This document shows, one piece after another, positions 54,477-63,796 of a stretch of 64,000 nt of DNA. Position 1 is the stretch's first letter. Each line of letters begins with the position of its first letter. Both the position numbers and the translations under genes were made by a program. The notes under the pieces were generated by a model. It ran no database searches. It had not been told where the DNA came from and was given only the letters and a program-made list of their open reading frames with translations. The stretch comes from CBCYMI01 sp965183855 (GTDB lineage Bacteria; Pseudomonadota; Alphaproteobacteria; Caulobacterales; Maricaulaceae): positions 99,815 to 163,814 of the forward strand of contig CBCYMI010000010.1 of assembly GCA_965183855.1 (NCBI GenBank), given 5' to 3'.

Positions 54477-55394
54477 GTGAATGATCGCGAACAAGATAAA
54501 CAAACTAAAACACACAAAAAAACAGAAAAAAAACGTATATCTGATTTTAAAAAAACGGGATTGACTAAGGATGAAGCGCAAATTGCGCAATCAAAAGCGC
54601 CTTTAATAGAGCATTTTATTGAATTGAGAAAACGTATTATTATTGTTTTGCTAGGTTTTGGAACTGGATTTCTAATCTGTCTGTTTTTTTCAACGTCTAT
54701 TTTTAATTTTTTACTAATCCCATATCAAAAAAGTGTTCAGGCAAGTTCTGGATTAATAGGCAAGAATGAAATTCAGCTGATTTATACACAACCTCTTGAA
54801 TATTTTTTTGTAAAGCTTAAGCTTGCCGCTTTTGGAGGATTTATTCTCTCTTTTCCTGTTTTTGCCTATCAACTCTATAGATTTATAACTCCAGGGCTCT
54901 ATCAGAATGAAAAACGAGTATTTATTCCGTATTTGATCGCAAGCCCTGTTTTATTTATATGTGGTGCTTTATTGGTTTTTTTATTCGTGTTTCCTTTTAT
55001 CTTATCATTCGCATTGTCTCAACAACAAATGGGAACAGAATTAGCAAAAGTCGTCTTATTACCAAAGGTAAGTGAATATTTAAGCCTTGCAATGACGTTA
55101 TTTATTGCATTTGGGATTTCCTTTCAGCTCCCAGTTTTTCTAAGTCTGTTAGCTCATGCAGGTTTAATCAGAAGTAAAACTTTATCAAAAGGAAGGAAAT
55201 ATGCTGTTATTCTTGTCTTTACGTTTGCAGCCTTTATGACGCCACCTGATCCTTTTAGTCAATTTATTCTTGCCGCGGCTATTTACACCCTTTTTGAATT
55301 GGGTATTCTAGCGGTGAAATTAATTGAAAAAAAACACCAAAATAAAGATGGAAAAGAAAAAATGGATGAGAAAATCAATCAAAAAACAGGATAA
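54477..55394 (+). CDS. tatC: Sec-independent protein translocase subunit TatC
   Basis: TatC is the multispanning receptor for twin-arginine signals. After about 35 charged residues come the family segments PLIEHFIELRKRIIIVLLGF, YTQPLEYFFVKLKLAAFGGF, PVFAYQLYRFITPGLYQNEK and FGISFQLPVFLSLLAHAGLI, AAFMTPPDPFSQFILAAAIY; six membrane helices are expected. The N-terminal charged extension is longer than usual. GTG 54477 follows AAGGGAAA. It closes tatABC. Confidence 0.95.
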   Translation: MNDREQDKQTKTHKKTEKKRISDFKKTGLTKDEAQIAQSKAPLIEHFIELRKRIIIVLLGFGTGFLICLFFSTSIFNFLLIPYQKSVQASSGLIGKNEIQLIYTQPLEYFFVKLKLAAFGGFILSFPVFAYQLYRFITPGLYQNEKRVFIPYLIASPVLFICGALLVFLFVFPFILSFALSQQQMGTELAKVVLLPKVSEYLSLAMTLFIAFGISFQLPVFLSLLAHAGLIRSKTLSKGRKYAVILVFTFAAFMTPPDPFSQFILAAAIYTLFELGILAVKLIEKKHQNKDGKEKMDEKINQKTG

Positions 55395-55494
55395 ATAGTT
55401 TGATCTTTGAGGGTTAATTACATTTTAAGAACATATTTTATCTTAAAAAACATAGAAGACAGAATAAATAAAACGTCCATAAAGAGTAGATAGC

Positions 55495-56793
55495 ATGCAT
55501 GATATAAAGAGAATTCGTGAGCACCCGGATCAATTTGATCTGTTTTTACAAAAAAGACATTTGGAACCTCAGGCAGAAATCATTCTTTCACTTGATCAAA
55601 AACTACGTTCGATTCTTGCTGAAAAACAGGAATTGGAAACACAAAGAAATAAATATTCAAAAGAAATAGGTCGGTTGAAAGCGCAAGGCAATGAAGAAGC
55701 GTTTCAACAGGTTCGCCAGAAAGTATCGGGCTTAAAAGCAGAGATTGCCAAAAAAGAAGAAGCGCAAGAGGCATGCCAACAAAACTTGCACAATATTTTG
55801 TCTTGTTTGCCAAACAGGTTGGAAGAAGATGTTCCAATTGGCGAGGATGAAACTGAAAATCTGGAAATCCGTAAATGGGGTAAAAAACGAGCGTTTGAAT
55901 TTATACCAAAAGCCCATTATGATTTGGGTGAAGAGCTAAATATGCTTGATTTTGAACAAGCGTCTAAAATTTCAGGAGCACGCTTTGCAGTTTTAAAAAA
56001 CGGGCTTGCGAAACTGGAGCGTGCCTTGATTCAGTTTATGTTGGATTTGCATATTGAGCAATTTGGGTATCAAGAGATTTCACCTCCTTATTTAGTTCGA
56101 CCATCCAGTCTTTATGGAACAGGACAATTGCCAAAATTCAAAGAAGATTTATTTGAAACCACAGATCAATTATGGTTAATTCCAACCGCAGAAGTTCCTT
56201 TGACAAATATGGTTCGGGAAAGCCTGCTTGCAGAAGAGGAGCTTCCTTTGAGATTTGCTTCTTATGCGCCGTGTTTTCGATCAGAAGCGGGGGCTGCGGG
56301 AAAAGATACAAGGGGATTAATCAGAATGCATCAATTTCCAAAGGTTGAACTGGTTTCAATCACAAAACCTGAAGAATCCAGGCAGGAATTAGAACGGATG
56401 ACGGAATGTGTAGAACAGGTTTTAAAAAGATTAAATCTCCCCTATCAGGTTATTGTCTTATGTTCAGGAGATACAGGTTTTTCAGCAAGAAAAACCTATG
56501 ATATTGAAGTTTGGTTGCCAGAGTCCAAACAATATCGAGAAATTTCATCTTGTTCAAATTGTGGAGATTTTCAGGCTAGAAGAATGCAGGCGAGATATCG
56601 CAAAAAAGCCTCATCTGTAAAACCGGATTATGTTCATACATTAAATGGTTCAGCTCTTGCTGTTGGTAGAACCATGGTCGCTATTTTGGAAAATTATCAA
56701 TTAAAAGATGGCAGTATTGAAATTCCAGAAGTCTTACGCCCTTTTATGAATGGAATGGAGAAAATAACAAAACATGATAAATCGCTTTCGTAA
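55495..56793 (+). CDS. serS: Serine--tRNA ligase
   Basis: SerS charges tRNA-Ser and, with other factors, tRNA-Sec. It has an N-terminal coiled coil (about 30-105, with KQELETQRNKYSKEIGRLKA) and a class II catalytic core: LWLIPTAEVPLTNMVRESLL, motif 2 in CFRSEAGAAGKDTRGLIRMH, then ISSCSNCGDFQARRMQARYR and motif 3 LNGSALAVGRTMVAILENYQ. The length of 432 residues is normal. It lies between tatC and surE, the conserved order. Confidence 0.97.
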   Translation: MHDIKRIREHPDQFDLFLQKRHLEPQAEIILSLDQKLRSILAEKQELETQRNKYSKEIGRLKAQGNEEAFQQVRQKVSGLKAEIAKKEEAQEACQQNLHNILSCLPNRLEEDVPIGEDETENLEIRKWGKKRAFEFIPKAHYDLGEELNMLDFEQASKISGARFAVLKNGLAKLERALIQFMLDLHIEQFGYQEISPPYLVRPSSLYGTGQLPKFKEDLFETTDQLWLIPTAEVPLTNMVRESLLAEEELPLRFASYAPCFRSEAGAAGKDTRGLIRMHQFPKVELVSITKPEESRQELERMTECVEQVLKRLNLPYQVIVLCSGDTGFSARKTYDIEVWLPESKQYREISSCSNCGDFQARRMQARYRKKASSVKPDYVHTLNGSALAVGRTMVAILENYQLKDGSIEIPEVLRPFMNGMEKITKHDKSLS

Positions 56794-56937
56794 AAAGGAA
56801 TCGTTTAAAGAATAAAACGCTTTCTTGATATATAAACCACATTTATGAAGATATAGAGAGTCCTGTTTTTTTTAATAGAAATCATTTATTAAGAAATAAG
56901 GATACACTTAAACGGCTAGTTATCTTAGGAAAAATTT

Positions 56938-57753
56938 ATGAACACAAAACCTCCTTCTATTTTAATTGTCAATGATGATGGAATACAGGCACCAGGAATT
57001 AAATGGCTTGAAGAAGCGTGTAAGGCGTTAACAGATCATATCTGGATTGTTGCGCCAGAAATTGAACAATCTAGCTCTTCTAGAGCATTTACAACCAAAA
57101 CGCCCTTACGAGTTAGAGAAATCGGCTCAAGGAGATTTGCTGTTTCTGGAACGCCGACAGATTGTGTTTTGTTATCCTTGTTGGATTTAATGAAAAATCA
57201 TCCACCTGATTTGGTTGTTTCAGGAATTAATTATGGTCAAAATATTGCAGAAGATGTTCAGTTTTCAGGAACCGTTGCAGCAGCCATGCAGGCCATGCAG
57301 TTTGGGTATCGTTCAATTGCTTTTTCATTAACCATTAATTTATCTGGGGAACGTAAAATTCACTGGGAGACAGCAAAATATTATACTCCTTTTATTATTA
57401 GATCCTTAATGGAACTAAAATCCTGGCCAAAAAACCTTCTTTATAATGTTAATTTTCCAGATTGTAGTATAAAAGAGGTGAGGGGCATTGAGTTTACACA
57501 AACGGGATCACGGGATCATCACATGCAACATGTTGATAAACGAACAGATTTAAGAGGTCAATCCTATTATTGGCTAGGCTATTCTGGAAAGCGTTCGCAA
57601 CCTCCAAAAGGGGTTGACTTAAAGGTAATTTATGAAAATAAAATCTCAATTACCCCCTTACAGTCAGATTTAACAAACAAGAAAATGCTCAAACAATTGC
57701 ACCCCATAACAGATCGGTTTAACGAGATTTGGAAGGATAAAACATGTCTTTAA
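56938..57753 (+). CDS. surE: 5'-nucleotidase SurE
   Basis: SurE is a metal-dependent nucleoside monophosphatase of stationary-phase survival. The metal site opens at ILIVNDDGIQAPGIKWLEEA (Asp13-Asp14), followed by IVAPEIEQSSSSRAFTTKTP, RRFAVSGTPTDCVLLSLLDL, PDLVVSGINYGQNIAEDVQF and SGTVAAAMQAMQFGYRSIAF. The length of 271 residues is normal. It precedes pcm by 115 bp as in most alphaproteobacteria. Confidence 0.95.
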   Translation: MNTKPPSILIVNDDGIQAPGIKWLEEACKALTDHIWIVAPEIEQSSSSRAFTTKTPLRVREIGSRRFAVSGTPTDCVLLSLLDLMKNHPPDLVVSGINYGQNIAEDVQFSGTVAAAMQAMQFGYRSIAFSLTINLSGERKIHWETAKYYTPFIIRSLMELKSWPKNLLYNVNFPDCSIKEVRGIEFTQTGSRDHHMQHVDKRTDLRGQSYYWLGYSGKRSQPPKGVDLKVIYENKISITPLQSDLTNKKMLKQLHPITDRFNEIWKDKTCL

Positions 57754-57868
57754 TCCTTGAGTTAAAGGAGAGAAAAAGATTGCCAAAGAAAGCGCTTTTT
57801 TGGTAGATAAAAATCAATTCTTACGAAACCAGAAAAGATTAAAAAGGTGAGATGAAAGTAGATATTTT

Positions 57869-58501
57869 ATGAGCATGGCAAAGAAAATCCAGATGATTAT
57901 GCATTTGCGTAAAGAAGGTATTACAGATGGTAAAGTTTTGTCTGCACTCGAGAAAATTGCGCGTGAGGATTTTATTGAAGAGCATCTTTTAGATTGTAGT
58001 TATGAAGATCGCGCTTTGCCAATTGCCTGTGGGCAGACGATTTCTCAACCTTCTATTGTTGGTATAATGACAGAGGCTTTGGAGGTTAATTCAAGATGCA
58101 AAATTCTGGAAATTGGAACAGGAAGTGGCTATCAAACAAGTATTTTAGCACAATTAGCACGTCGGGTTTATACAATAGAGCGCTATAATACCTTGATGCA
58201 ATCGGCATTGAAACAATTTCAGAAATATAGATTTTCAAACATTGTTCACCGAGTGGAAGATGGTGGAAAAGGGTGGAGAGAACAGGAGCCTTTTGATAGA
58301 ATTATTGTTACAGCAGCTTGTTTACATCCTCCTGAAACCCTGTTAGATCAACTCAACCAGGAAACTGGAATTTTAGTTGCGCCTATTGGAGAAGAAGGAA
58401 AAAATCAGAGTCTAAAAAAATTCTTTTGGAAAGATCAAAAGCTGGAAGTTGAGGAATTATGCAAGGTTCGATTTGTTCCATTAATATCAGATTATCTTTA
58501 A
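57869..58501 (+). CDS. pcm: Protein-L-isoaspartate O-methyltransferase
   Basis: Pcm methylates isoaspartyl residues for repair of aged proteins. It has YEDRALPIACGQTISQPSIV (substrate loop), the SAM site ILEIGTGSGYQTSILAQLAR, VYTIERYNTLMQSALKQF, FDRIIVTAACLHPPETLLDQ and LVAPIGEEGKNQSLKKFFW. The length of 210 residues is normal. Its neighbours are surE and a LysM lipoprotein. Confidence 0.95.
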   Translation: MSMAKKIQMIMHLRKEGITDGKVLSALEKIAREDFIEEHLLDCSYEDRALPIACGQTISQPSIVGIMTEALEVNSRCKILEIGTGSGYQTSILAQLARRVYTIERYNTLMQSALKQFQKYRFSNIVHRVEDGGKGWREQEPFDRIIVTAACLHPPETLLDQLNQETGILVAPIGEEGKNQSLKKFFWKDQKLEVEELCKVRFVPLISDYL

Positions 58502-58801
58502 AAAGGCAGCGTTAGAAGGGGTTATGGATTAGAAAATAAAAGCAGATAAGGATTCATTCTAAATTGCTAAAACAAAGCATGTTAAATTAAAAAATATTGA
58601 GATTAAGTGAATATAGAATAAAAAGCCAGATAGGAAAATAAAGCCATTTGAGATCAGAAAAACAGACAAAAACCTTTATAATCGTCAGGATTTCTTCTGT
58701 AAAAATATGAAATTTTTGGGTAAAATTTATTATATATTAACTATATTGATATGGGCTTAATCATTAGAGAGAAATAAAATGAATATTATTAAGGTAGATT
58801 T
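58502..58801. other. Spacer before the LysM lipoprotein gene
   Basis: These 300 bp of AT-rich DNA hold no recognisable gene. GGTAGATTT just before ATG 58802 is a moderate ribosome binding site. Confidence 0.5.
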
Positions 58802-59464
58802 ATGATGTTTAAGACATTAATGGCGAGTTTGCTGGTTTTGGTTTTTTCAGCATGTACAGCGACGAAACCAAAAACGATTTATGAGCCTGTTAAAACAGGG
58901 CGTTATCCTGATACCAGAAATCAGGATGTTAGACCAAGACCTATTTATAGAAAAACAACTCCAGAATATTCAGGGCAAAGAGAGCAATATGGTCATAGAG
59001 ATCGAATAGAGGTTCGTCCAGGAGATACAGTTTATAGTATATCACGAAGCTATGGCGTGCATCCCGCGGATGTTATTTCCATAAACAACCTGGAATATCC
59101 ATATACAATTTACCCAGGTCAAATGCTCATTTTACCCAATGTCCATGGCGGAGGGCAAACCAGCCCTTATGCAGAAAAAGATCAGGATAAGATTAAGATA
59201 GAAAAAATTGAAGGATCTACCACCAATCCACCTGTGCGCATTCATCAATCTGCTTCAAAAACGGAACCTTCAGGACAACCTGTTGCACTAAGTGAACAAA
59301 CCACAAAAATAGAGAAAGATCATTATTATGTGGTTCAAAAAGGGGATACATTATATAGTATTGCCAGAAATAAAGGATATGATGTTAAAGAGCTCATTCG
59401 TTTAAACAAGCTTGAAGAGCCCTATACCATCAGTCCTGGAGCTGTTTTAACGCTACCCAAATGA
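58802..59464 (+). CDS. Lipoprotein with two LysM domains (NlpD position, no M23 domain)
   Basis: A lipoprotein signal (LMASLLVLVFSACTATKP, lipobox ending at Cys) precedes two LysM peptidoglycan-binding modules: IEVRPGDTVYSISRSYGVHP with YTIYPGQMLILPN (about 68-115) and YYVVQKGDTLYSIARNKGYD with YTISPGAVLTLPK (about 175-220). At this locus (after surE-pcm) relatives usually encode an NlpD-like protein with a C-terminal M23 (LytM) domain that activates amidases. Here the protein ends directly after the second LysM and the next 480 bp show no M23 remnant. It is an envelope protein, probably outer-membrane anchored. Confidence 0.85.
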   Translation: MMFKTLMASLLVLVFSACTATKPKTIYEPVKTGRYPDTRNQDVRPRPIYRKTTPEYSGQREQYGHRDRIEVRPGDTVYSISRSYGVHPADVISINNLEYPYTIYPGQMLILPNVHGGGQTSPYAEKDQDKIKIEKIEGSTTNPPVRIHQSASKTEPSGQPVALSEQTTKIEKDHYYVVQKGDTLYSIARNKGYDVKELIRLNKLEEPYTISPGAVLTLPK

Positions 59465-59965
59465 TAAAAAGTAGATTTTATGATTTTTAGAATCTGAAAA
59501 GCAGGATTTGTTTTCCAGATTATATCTTTATAAACAATAGTTTATCCTGATTTATTTGGTGTTCGAAATAGAAGGATTGGTATTATAGGGGCTAGATTTA
59601 TTCTTATACCTTGTTTAGTTTATAAGGATATAATTCAGATGATATGTATTTAAAGAAACCAGTATTATTTTTTATTTTTCAAACAAGGTGTTTATAAGAA
59701 AATATTTTTCTATTTTATACGTTCTTATCTGCTATTTTATATATGTAGAATTTATAGATGATATATGAATTCTATTTCAGGATCGATAATGTCTTTAATC
59801 AAAAACAAATAGAATTGAGCGTTAGTAAAATTGGTTTTTTTAAGAATGCTGATAGTTTTAGATTGACGAAAGAGCGTTAAAACTTTAAACCATATTGCAT
59901 TGAATAAACAGAGGTTAAGGTTTGTTTGAAATAACCAGTTTATTTTGGTTAAATGGAGCGTTTAT
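59465..59965. other. Spacer between LysM gene and yajC
   Basis: About 500 bp of AT-rich DNA lie here. I looked for a remnant of an M23 peptidase domain in the three plus frames and saw none. The yajC ribosome binding site (GGAG, 59954-59957) is at the right end. Confidence 0.5.
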
Positions 59966-60319
59966 ATGACATCATTATATGTACTAGCTGGTGCATCCAG
60001 CCAGTTTGGTGGAATTGCTGGGTTTTTGCCATTTTTAGGCATTGCCGTTATTTTTTATTTTCTACTTATTCGTCCACAGCAAAAGCGAGCAAAAGAGCAT
60101 AAAGCCATGCTTTTAGCTCTTAAAAAGGGAGATGTTGTGATTAGCCAGGGAGGAATGATTGGTAAAATCATTAAGGTAGAAGATATGGAGGTCACATTAG
60201 AAATTGCTGAAGGGGTCAGGATTAAACTGATTAAAAGCATGATTTTAAATTTAAAAACACCTCCACAAGCCAATCTGTCTGGTGAAAAACCTGGAGGTTC
60301 ATCCAAAAAAACGGGTTAG
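59966..60319 (+). CDS. yajC: Preprotein translocase accessory subunit YajC
   Basis: YajC is a small single-span inner-membrane partner of SecDF. It has a helix (FLPFLGIAVIFYFLLIRPQQ) ending in the conserved RPQQKR motif, then GDVVISQGGMIGKIIKVEDM and a charged tail. ATG 59966 has GGAG eight bases upstream and fits better than a TTG at 59945. The length of about 117 residues is normal. It is followed by secD and secF. Confidence 0.95.
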   Translation: MTSLYVLAGASSQFGGIAGFLPFLGIAVIFYFLLIRPQQKRAKEHKAMLLALKKGDVVISQGGMIGKIIKVEDMEVTLEIAEGVRIKLIKSMILNLKTPPQANLSGEKPGGSSKKTG

Positions 60320-60441
60320 AGGGTAAAAACAGAAACTGGTTTACTCCTTGTAAGAGAGGATAAGTGGATTATTGGTAGGTTTAGGAGAATTCATTTTCAA
60401 TCAAACTGAGATTTTAATTTAGCAAAACGAGTGATATCTTT

Positions 60442-62043
60442 ATGTTGGTCATCCCAAAATGGCAATATGTTCTAATTGGTATTTTTTTATTGGCAGGATT
60501 AGTTTTTGCCCTGCCTAATTTTTTGCCTAAGGAAGTTCGTCAAAATCTTCCAGGATTTTTGCCCAAAAAAACCATTAGTTTAGGACTTGATCTTCAAGGT
60601 GGATCTTATTTATTGTATGAAGTTGATTTAAAAACTATACAAAAAGAGGAATTACAGAAAAAAATACGAGCCGTTCGAATTGCATTTAATGAACAAGAAA
60701 TTGCAACAAAACGGCTTGGTTATGAGGGAAAACAAATTACGGTTACACTTACCAATCCAAAAGATCAGCAAACCGCGGAAAAGCTTTTAAAAAAGCTTTT
60801 TAAACCAGGTCAGCCAGGTATTTATCAAAAGCATTATGAGCTTAAGAGTGATCAGGATACTAGTTTTGTTTTAACTATGACGCCTGCTTTATTAAGGAGT
60901 CTTGAAGATAGAGCTTTGTCACAATCGATTGAGACCATTCGAAGACGTTTGGAACAATATGGTGCAAATGAACCAACGATTCAAAAGCATGGAAAGAATC
61001 GTATTTTGGTTCAAATGCCTGGCGTTAAGGATCCGAACCGTTTAAAAAACTTAATTGGAAAAACAGCAAGAATGACCTTTCATCTTGTTGCTTCTGAAAA
61101 CCCTGGAGATTTAGAAAAAGCACTGGAAACAAGACCGAAAGCAGGAAGTCTTTTGCTTCAAACGGACAATCCAGCTGAGCCTTTTTTATTGATTAAGGAA
61201 CGTGCCTTGCTGTCAGGAGATAATCTGGTTTCTTCCTCGCAAGCATTTGATCAGACGGGACAAGCTGTTGTAAATTTTCGGTTTGATACGGTAGGAGCTC
61301 GTAAATTCGGCAAGGTGACGGCACAAAATGTTGGGAAGAGATTTGCGATTGTGCTGGATCAAAATATAATCACAGCACCTGTAATCAAGCAAGCAATTTT
61401 AGGAGGAGAGGGCGTTATTTCTGGTAATTTTACAGTTGAATCTGCCAGAGATTTATCGGTTTTATTAAATGCAGGGGCTTTGCCTGCGGATTTGATTGTA
61501 ATTGAAGAACGCACTGTTGGAGCTGAATTAGGAGCTGATTCCATTCAATCAGGAAAAATGGCATCTATTATTGGTTTTTTGGCAGTTTTCTTTTTTATTT
61601 TTGTGATTTATGGAGTGAAATTTGGATCATTTGCAAATTTATCCCTGCTTGCTAATTTGTTTTTAATCACGGGATTATTATCCTTATTACCTGTCACTCT
61701 GACATTGCCTGGCATTGCAGGTGTGATTTTAACCATTGGAATGGCTGTAGATGCAAATGTTTTGATTTATGAACGAATTCGAGAGGAAATCCGGGCAGGA
61801 AGGTCTCCAATTTTAGCCATTGATACAGGCTATAAAAAAGCCTTATCGCCGATTTTGGACGCAAATATTACAACCATGATTGCGGCTTTTATTTTAATGG
61901 CAGTTGGAAGCGGTCCAGTTAAAGGATTTGCCTATACATTGGCTGTTGGGATTTTCACTTCTGTATTTACAGCTTTTTGGGTTTCAAGGCTAATTATTGC
62001 AAGCTGGGTCAGAGCTCGCAAACCAAAGCAATTACCGATTTAA
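60442..62043 (+). CDS. secD: Protein translocase subunit SecD
   Basis: SecD, with SecF, uses the proton gradient to pull exported proteins through at the periplasmic face. It has a first membrane helix, then SLGLDLQGGSYLLYEVDLKT (D1 motif), a periplasmic domain with IETIRRRLEQYGANEPTIQK and SARDLSVLLNAGALPADLIV, and six-helix RND-like region with GMAVDANVLIYERIREEIRA and LDANITTMIAAFILMAVGSG. The length of 533 residues is typical for alphaproteobacteria. secF starts 20 bp after its stop. Confidence 0.96.
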   Translation: MLVIPKWQYVLIGIFLLAGLVFALPNFLPKEVRQNLPGFLPKKTISLGLDLQGGSYLLYEVDLKTIQKEELQKKIRAVRIAFNEQEIATKRLGYEGKQITVTLTNPKDQQTAEKLLKKLFKPGQPGIYQKHYELKSDQDTSFVLTMTPALLRSLEDRALSQSIETIRRRLEQYGANEPTIQKHGKNRILVQMPGVKDPNRLKNLIGKTARMTFHLVASENPGDLEKALETRPKAGSLLLQTDNPAEPFLLIKERALLSGDNLVSSSQAFDQTGQAVVNFRFDTVGARKFGKVTAQNVGKRFAIVLDQNIITAPVIKQAILGGEGVISGNFTVESARDLSVLLNAGALPADLIVIEERTVGAELGADSIQSGKMASIIGFLAVFFFIFVIYGVKFGSFANLSLLANLFLITGLLSLLPVTLTLPGIAGVILTIGMAVDANVLIYERIREEIRAGRSPILAIDTGYKKALSPILDANITTMIAAFILMAVGSGPVKGFAYTLAVGIFTSVFTAFWVSRLIIASWVRARKPKQLPI

Positions 62044-62062
62044 GAACAGGATAAACATTGCC

Positions 62063-63001
62063 ATGAAAAGTTTAGCATTTGTTAGATTATTGCCAGAAAA
62101 TACCAAATTTCCATTTATGAGATTAAAATGGTTTGGATTTATTACTTCTTTAAGTGCGTGTGTTATTTCCGTGATTGCTCTGATGAGTTTTGGGCTCAAT
62201 TTTGGGATTGATTTTAAAGGAGGGGTTGTTGTTGAGATCTTAACAAAAGAAGCTCCTGCTGATCTGGCAAAAATCCGCTCAATGATGAACCAACTTGATT
62301 TGGGGAATGTTGAAGTTCAGGGATTTGATGATACACACAAGGCAATGATTCGGGTTCAGGCTCAACAAGGGGAGGGCGATCATGCAGAAAGAGCACAACA
62401 AAATGCCGCAAATCTGGTTAAATCCACACTTTCACAATCGATTAAAGGGGTAGAGATTATTCGTACAGATGTGGTGGGACCTAAAGTATCTGGCGAATTA
62501 ATTCGCTCTGGAGTTTTGGCGATTTTAATTTCTTTGACGTTAATGCTAATTTATATCTGGATTCGATTTGAGTGGCAATTTAGTCTTGGAGCTATTATTG
62601 CTCTCATGCATGATGTTTTATTAACGATGGGCGTTTTTGCCATTTCTCGCTATGAATTTAACCTGTCAATTGTTGCAGCGATTTTAACCATTATTGGATA
62701 TTCCATGAATGATACAGTAATTGTATATGACCGAATAAGAGAGAATTTAAGAAAATACAAAAAAAGCCCAATGAAAGATATTTTAAATCTTTCCTTAAAT
62801 GAAACCTTGACCCGGACGATTTTAACCTCTGCAACGACTTTGATTGCATTATTATCTCTATTCTTTTTGGGAGGACAGGTTTTAAGAGGATTTTCATTTG
62901 CATTGATTTGGGGTGTGTTTATTGGAACGTATTCATCTATATTTATAGCGACTCCGATTTTATTATTTACCAAATTTAAAAGACAGGAAGTCAAAGCGTA
63001 A
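62063..63001 (+). CDS. secF: Protein translocase subunit SecF
   Basis: SecF is the partner of SecD. Family motifs are LSACVISVIALMSFGLNFGI then DFKGGVVVEI, VEIIRTDVVGPKVSGELIRS, LAILISLTLMLIYIWIRFEW, VAAILTIIGYSMNDTVIVYD with RIRENLRKY, and NETLTRTILTSATTLIALLS. The typical start is ATG 62063 (MKSLAFVRLLPENTKF); the frame is open to 61997 inside secD but that extension is not family-like. About 313 residues. Confidence 0.95.
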   Translation: MKSLAFVRLLPENTKFPFMRLKWFGFITSLSACVISVIALMSFGLNFGIDFKGGVVVEILTKEAPADLAKIRSMMNQLDLGNVEVQGFDDTHKAMIRVQAQQGEGDHAERAQQNAANLVKSTLSQSIKGVEIIRTDVVGPKVSGELIRSGVLAILISLTLMLIYIWIRFEWQFSLGAIIALMHDVLLTMGVFAISRYEFNLSIVAAILTIIGYSMNDTVIVYDRIRENLRKYKKSPMKDILNLSLNETLTRTILTSATTLIALLSLFFLGGQVLRGFSFALIWGVFIGTYSSIFIATPILLFTKFKRQEVKA

Positions 63002-63184
63002 TTTATCATAAAATACCATAGCTTTTATTTTATTTTTATGCTAGAAATTCATGTAGTCTTTCTATTTTTTCGATAGAGATGAAAAAATGGGGTGCATATA
63101 AAGATATAAAGAACGCATATAAAGACATATATAAAGAATACATTTTATTCCTTTACAAAAAACACAAATAAATGAGGCGTTGAA

Positions 63185-63793
63185 ATGGTTCAGGATTTAA
63201 TAGGCTATGATATACTAACACAAAATGCATTAAGGGGCATTATAAAACAGGCCTTAACCATTGTTGAACGTAAAGGTCTGCCAGCTGGACATCATTTTTA
63301 CATTACATTTAAGACTTCATCGGAAGGGGTTGATATTGATGAAGAATTATCAAAAATTCACCCTAAAGAAATGACAATTATTTTAGAACATCAATTTTGG
63401 GATTTAAATATTAAACGAAATGCATTTGAAGTTACCCTTAAATTTTCAGGTACACCAAAATTTCTGCGCATTCCCTATAGTGCTGTAACACGCTTTCATG
63501 ATCCATCTATTGGATTTACACTTCAGTTTTCCAGTGATGAACAAGAAAGCAAACAGGCAGAGCAAAAAAAAGAACCAAATATAAAAGAATTAAACATAAA
63601 AAAAGTGAAAACAAAAAAATTAGGGAAGAAAAAACCCAGTCAAAAATCTTCTAAGAGTTCTGAAGCATTCACATCTCTGGATTCAGAACAGATTAACTGG
63701 GATGAGGAAGTCATGAAAGAAGATAAGACCAAAAAAGAGGTGATGCAGGAAACAGCTAAAATCGTTAGTCTTGATGCATATAGAAAAAAATAG
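63185..63793 (+). CDS. sspB: ClpXP adaptor SspB (alphaproteobacterial type)
   Basis: SspB delivers ssrA-tagged proteins to ClpXP. The N-terminal binding domain has IGYDILTQNALRGIIKQALT, GLPAGHHFYITFKTSSEGVD, MTIILEHQFWDLNIKRNAFE and IPYSAVTRFHDPSIGFTLQF, which match the alphaproteobacterial SspB family. A long Lys/Glu-rich linker follows, ending in the ClpX-binding XB tail (AKIVSLDAYRKK). GAGG precedes ATG 63185. The linker is longer and more charged than in relatives I remember. With smpB in the same window, both parts of trans-translation quality control appear. Confidence 0.92.
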   Translation: MVQDLIGYDILTQNALRGIIKQALTIVERKGLPAGHHFYITFKTSSEGVDIDEELSKIHPKEMTIILEHQFWDLNIKRNAFEVTLKFSGTPKFLRIPYSAVTRFHDPSIGFTLQFSSDEQESKQAEQKKEPNIKELNIKKVKTKKLGKKKPSQKSSKSSEAFTSLDSEQINWDEEVMKEDKTKKEVMQETAKIVSLDAYRKK

Positions 63794-63796
63794 AGC

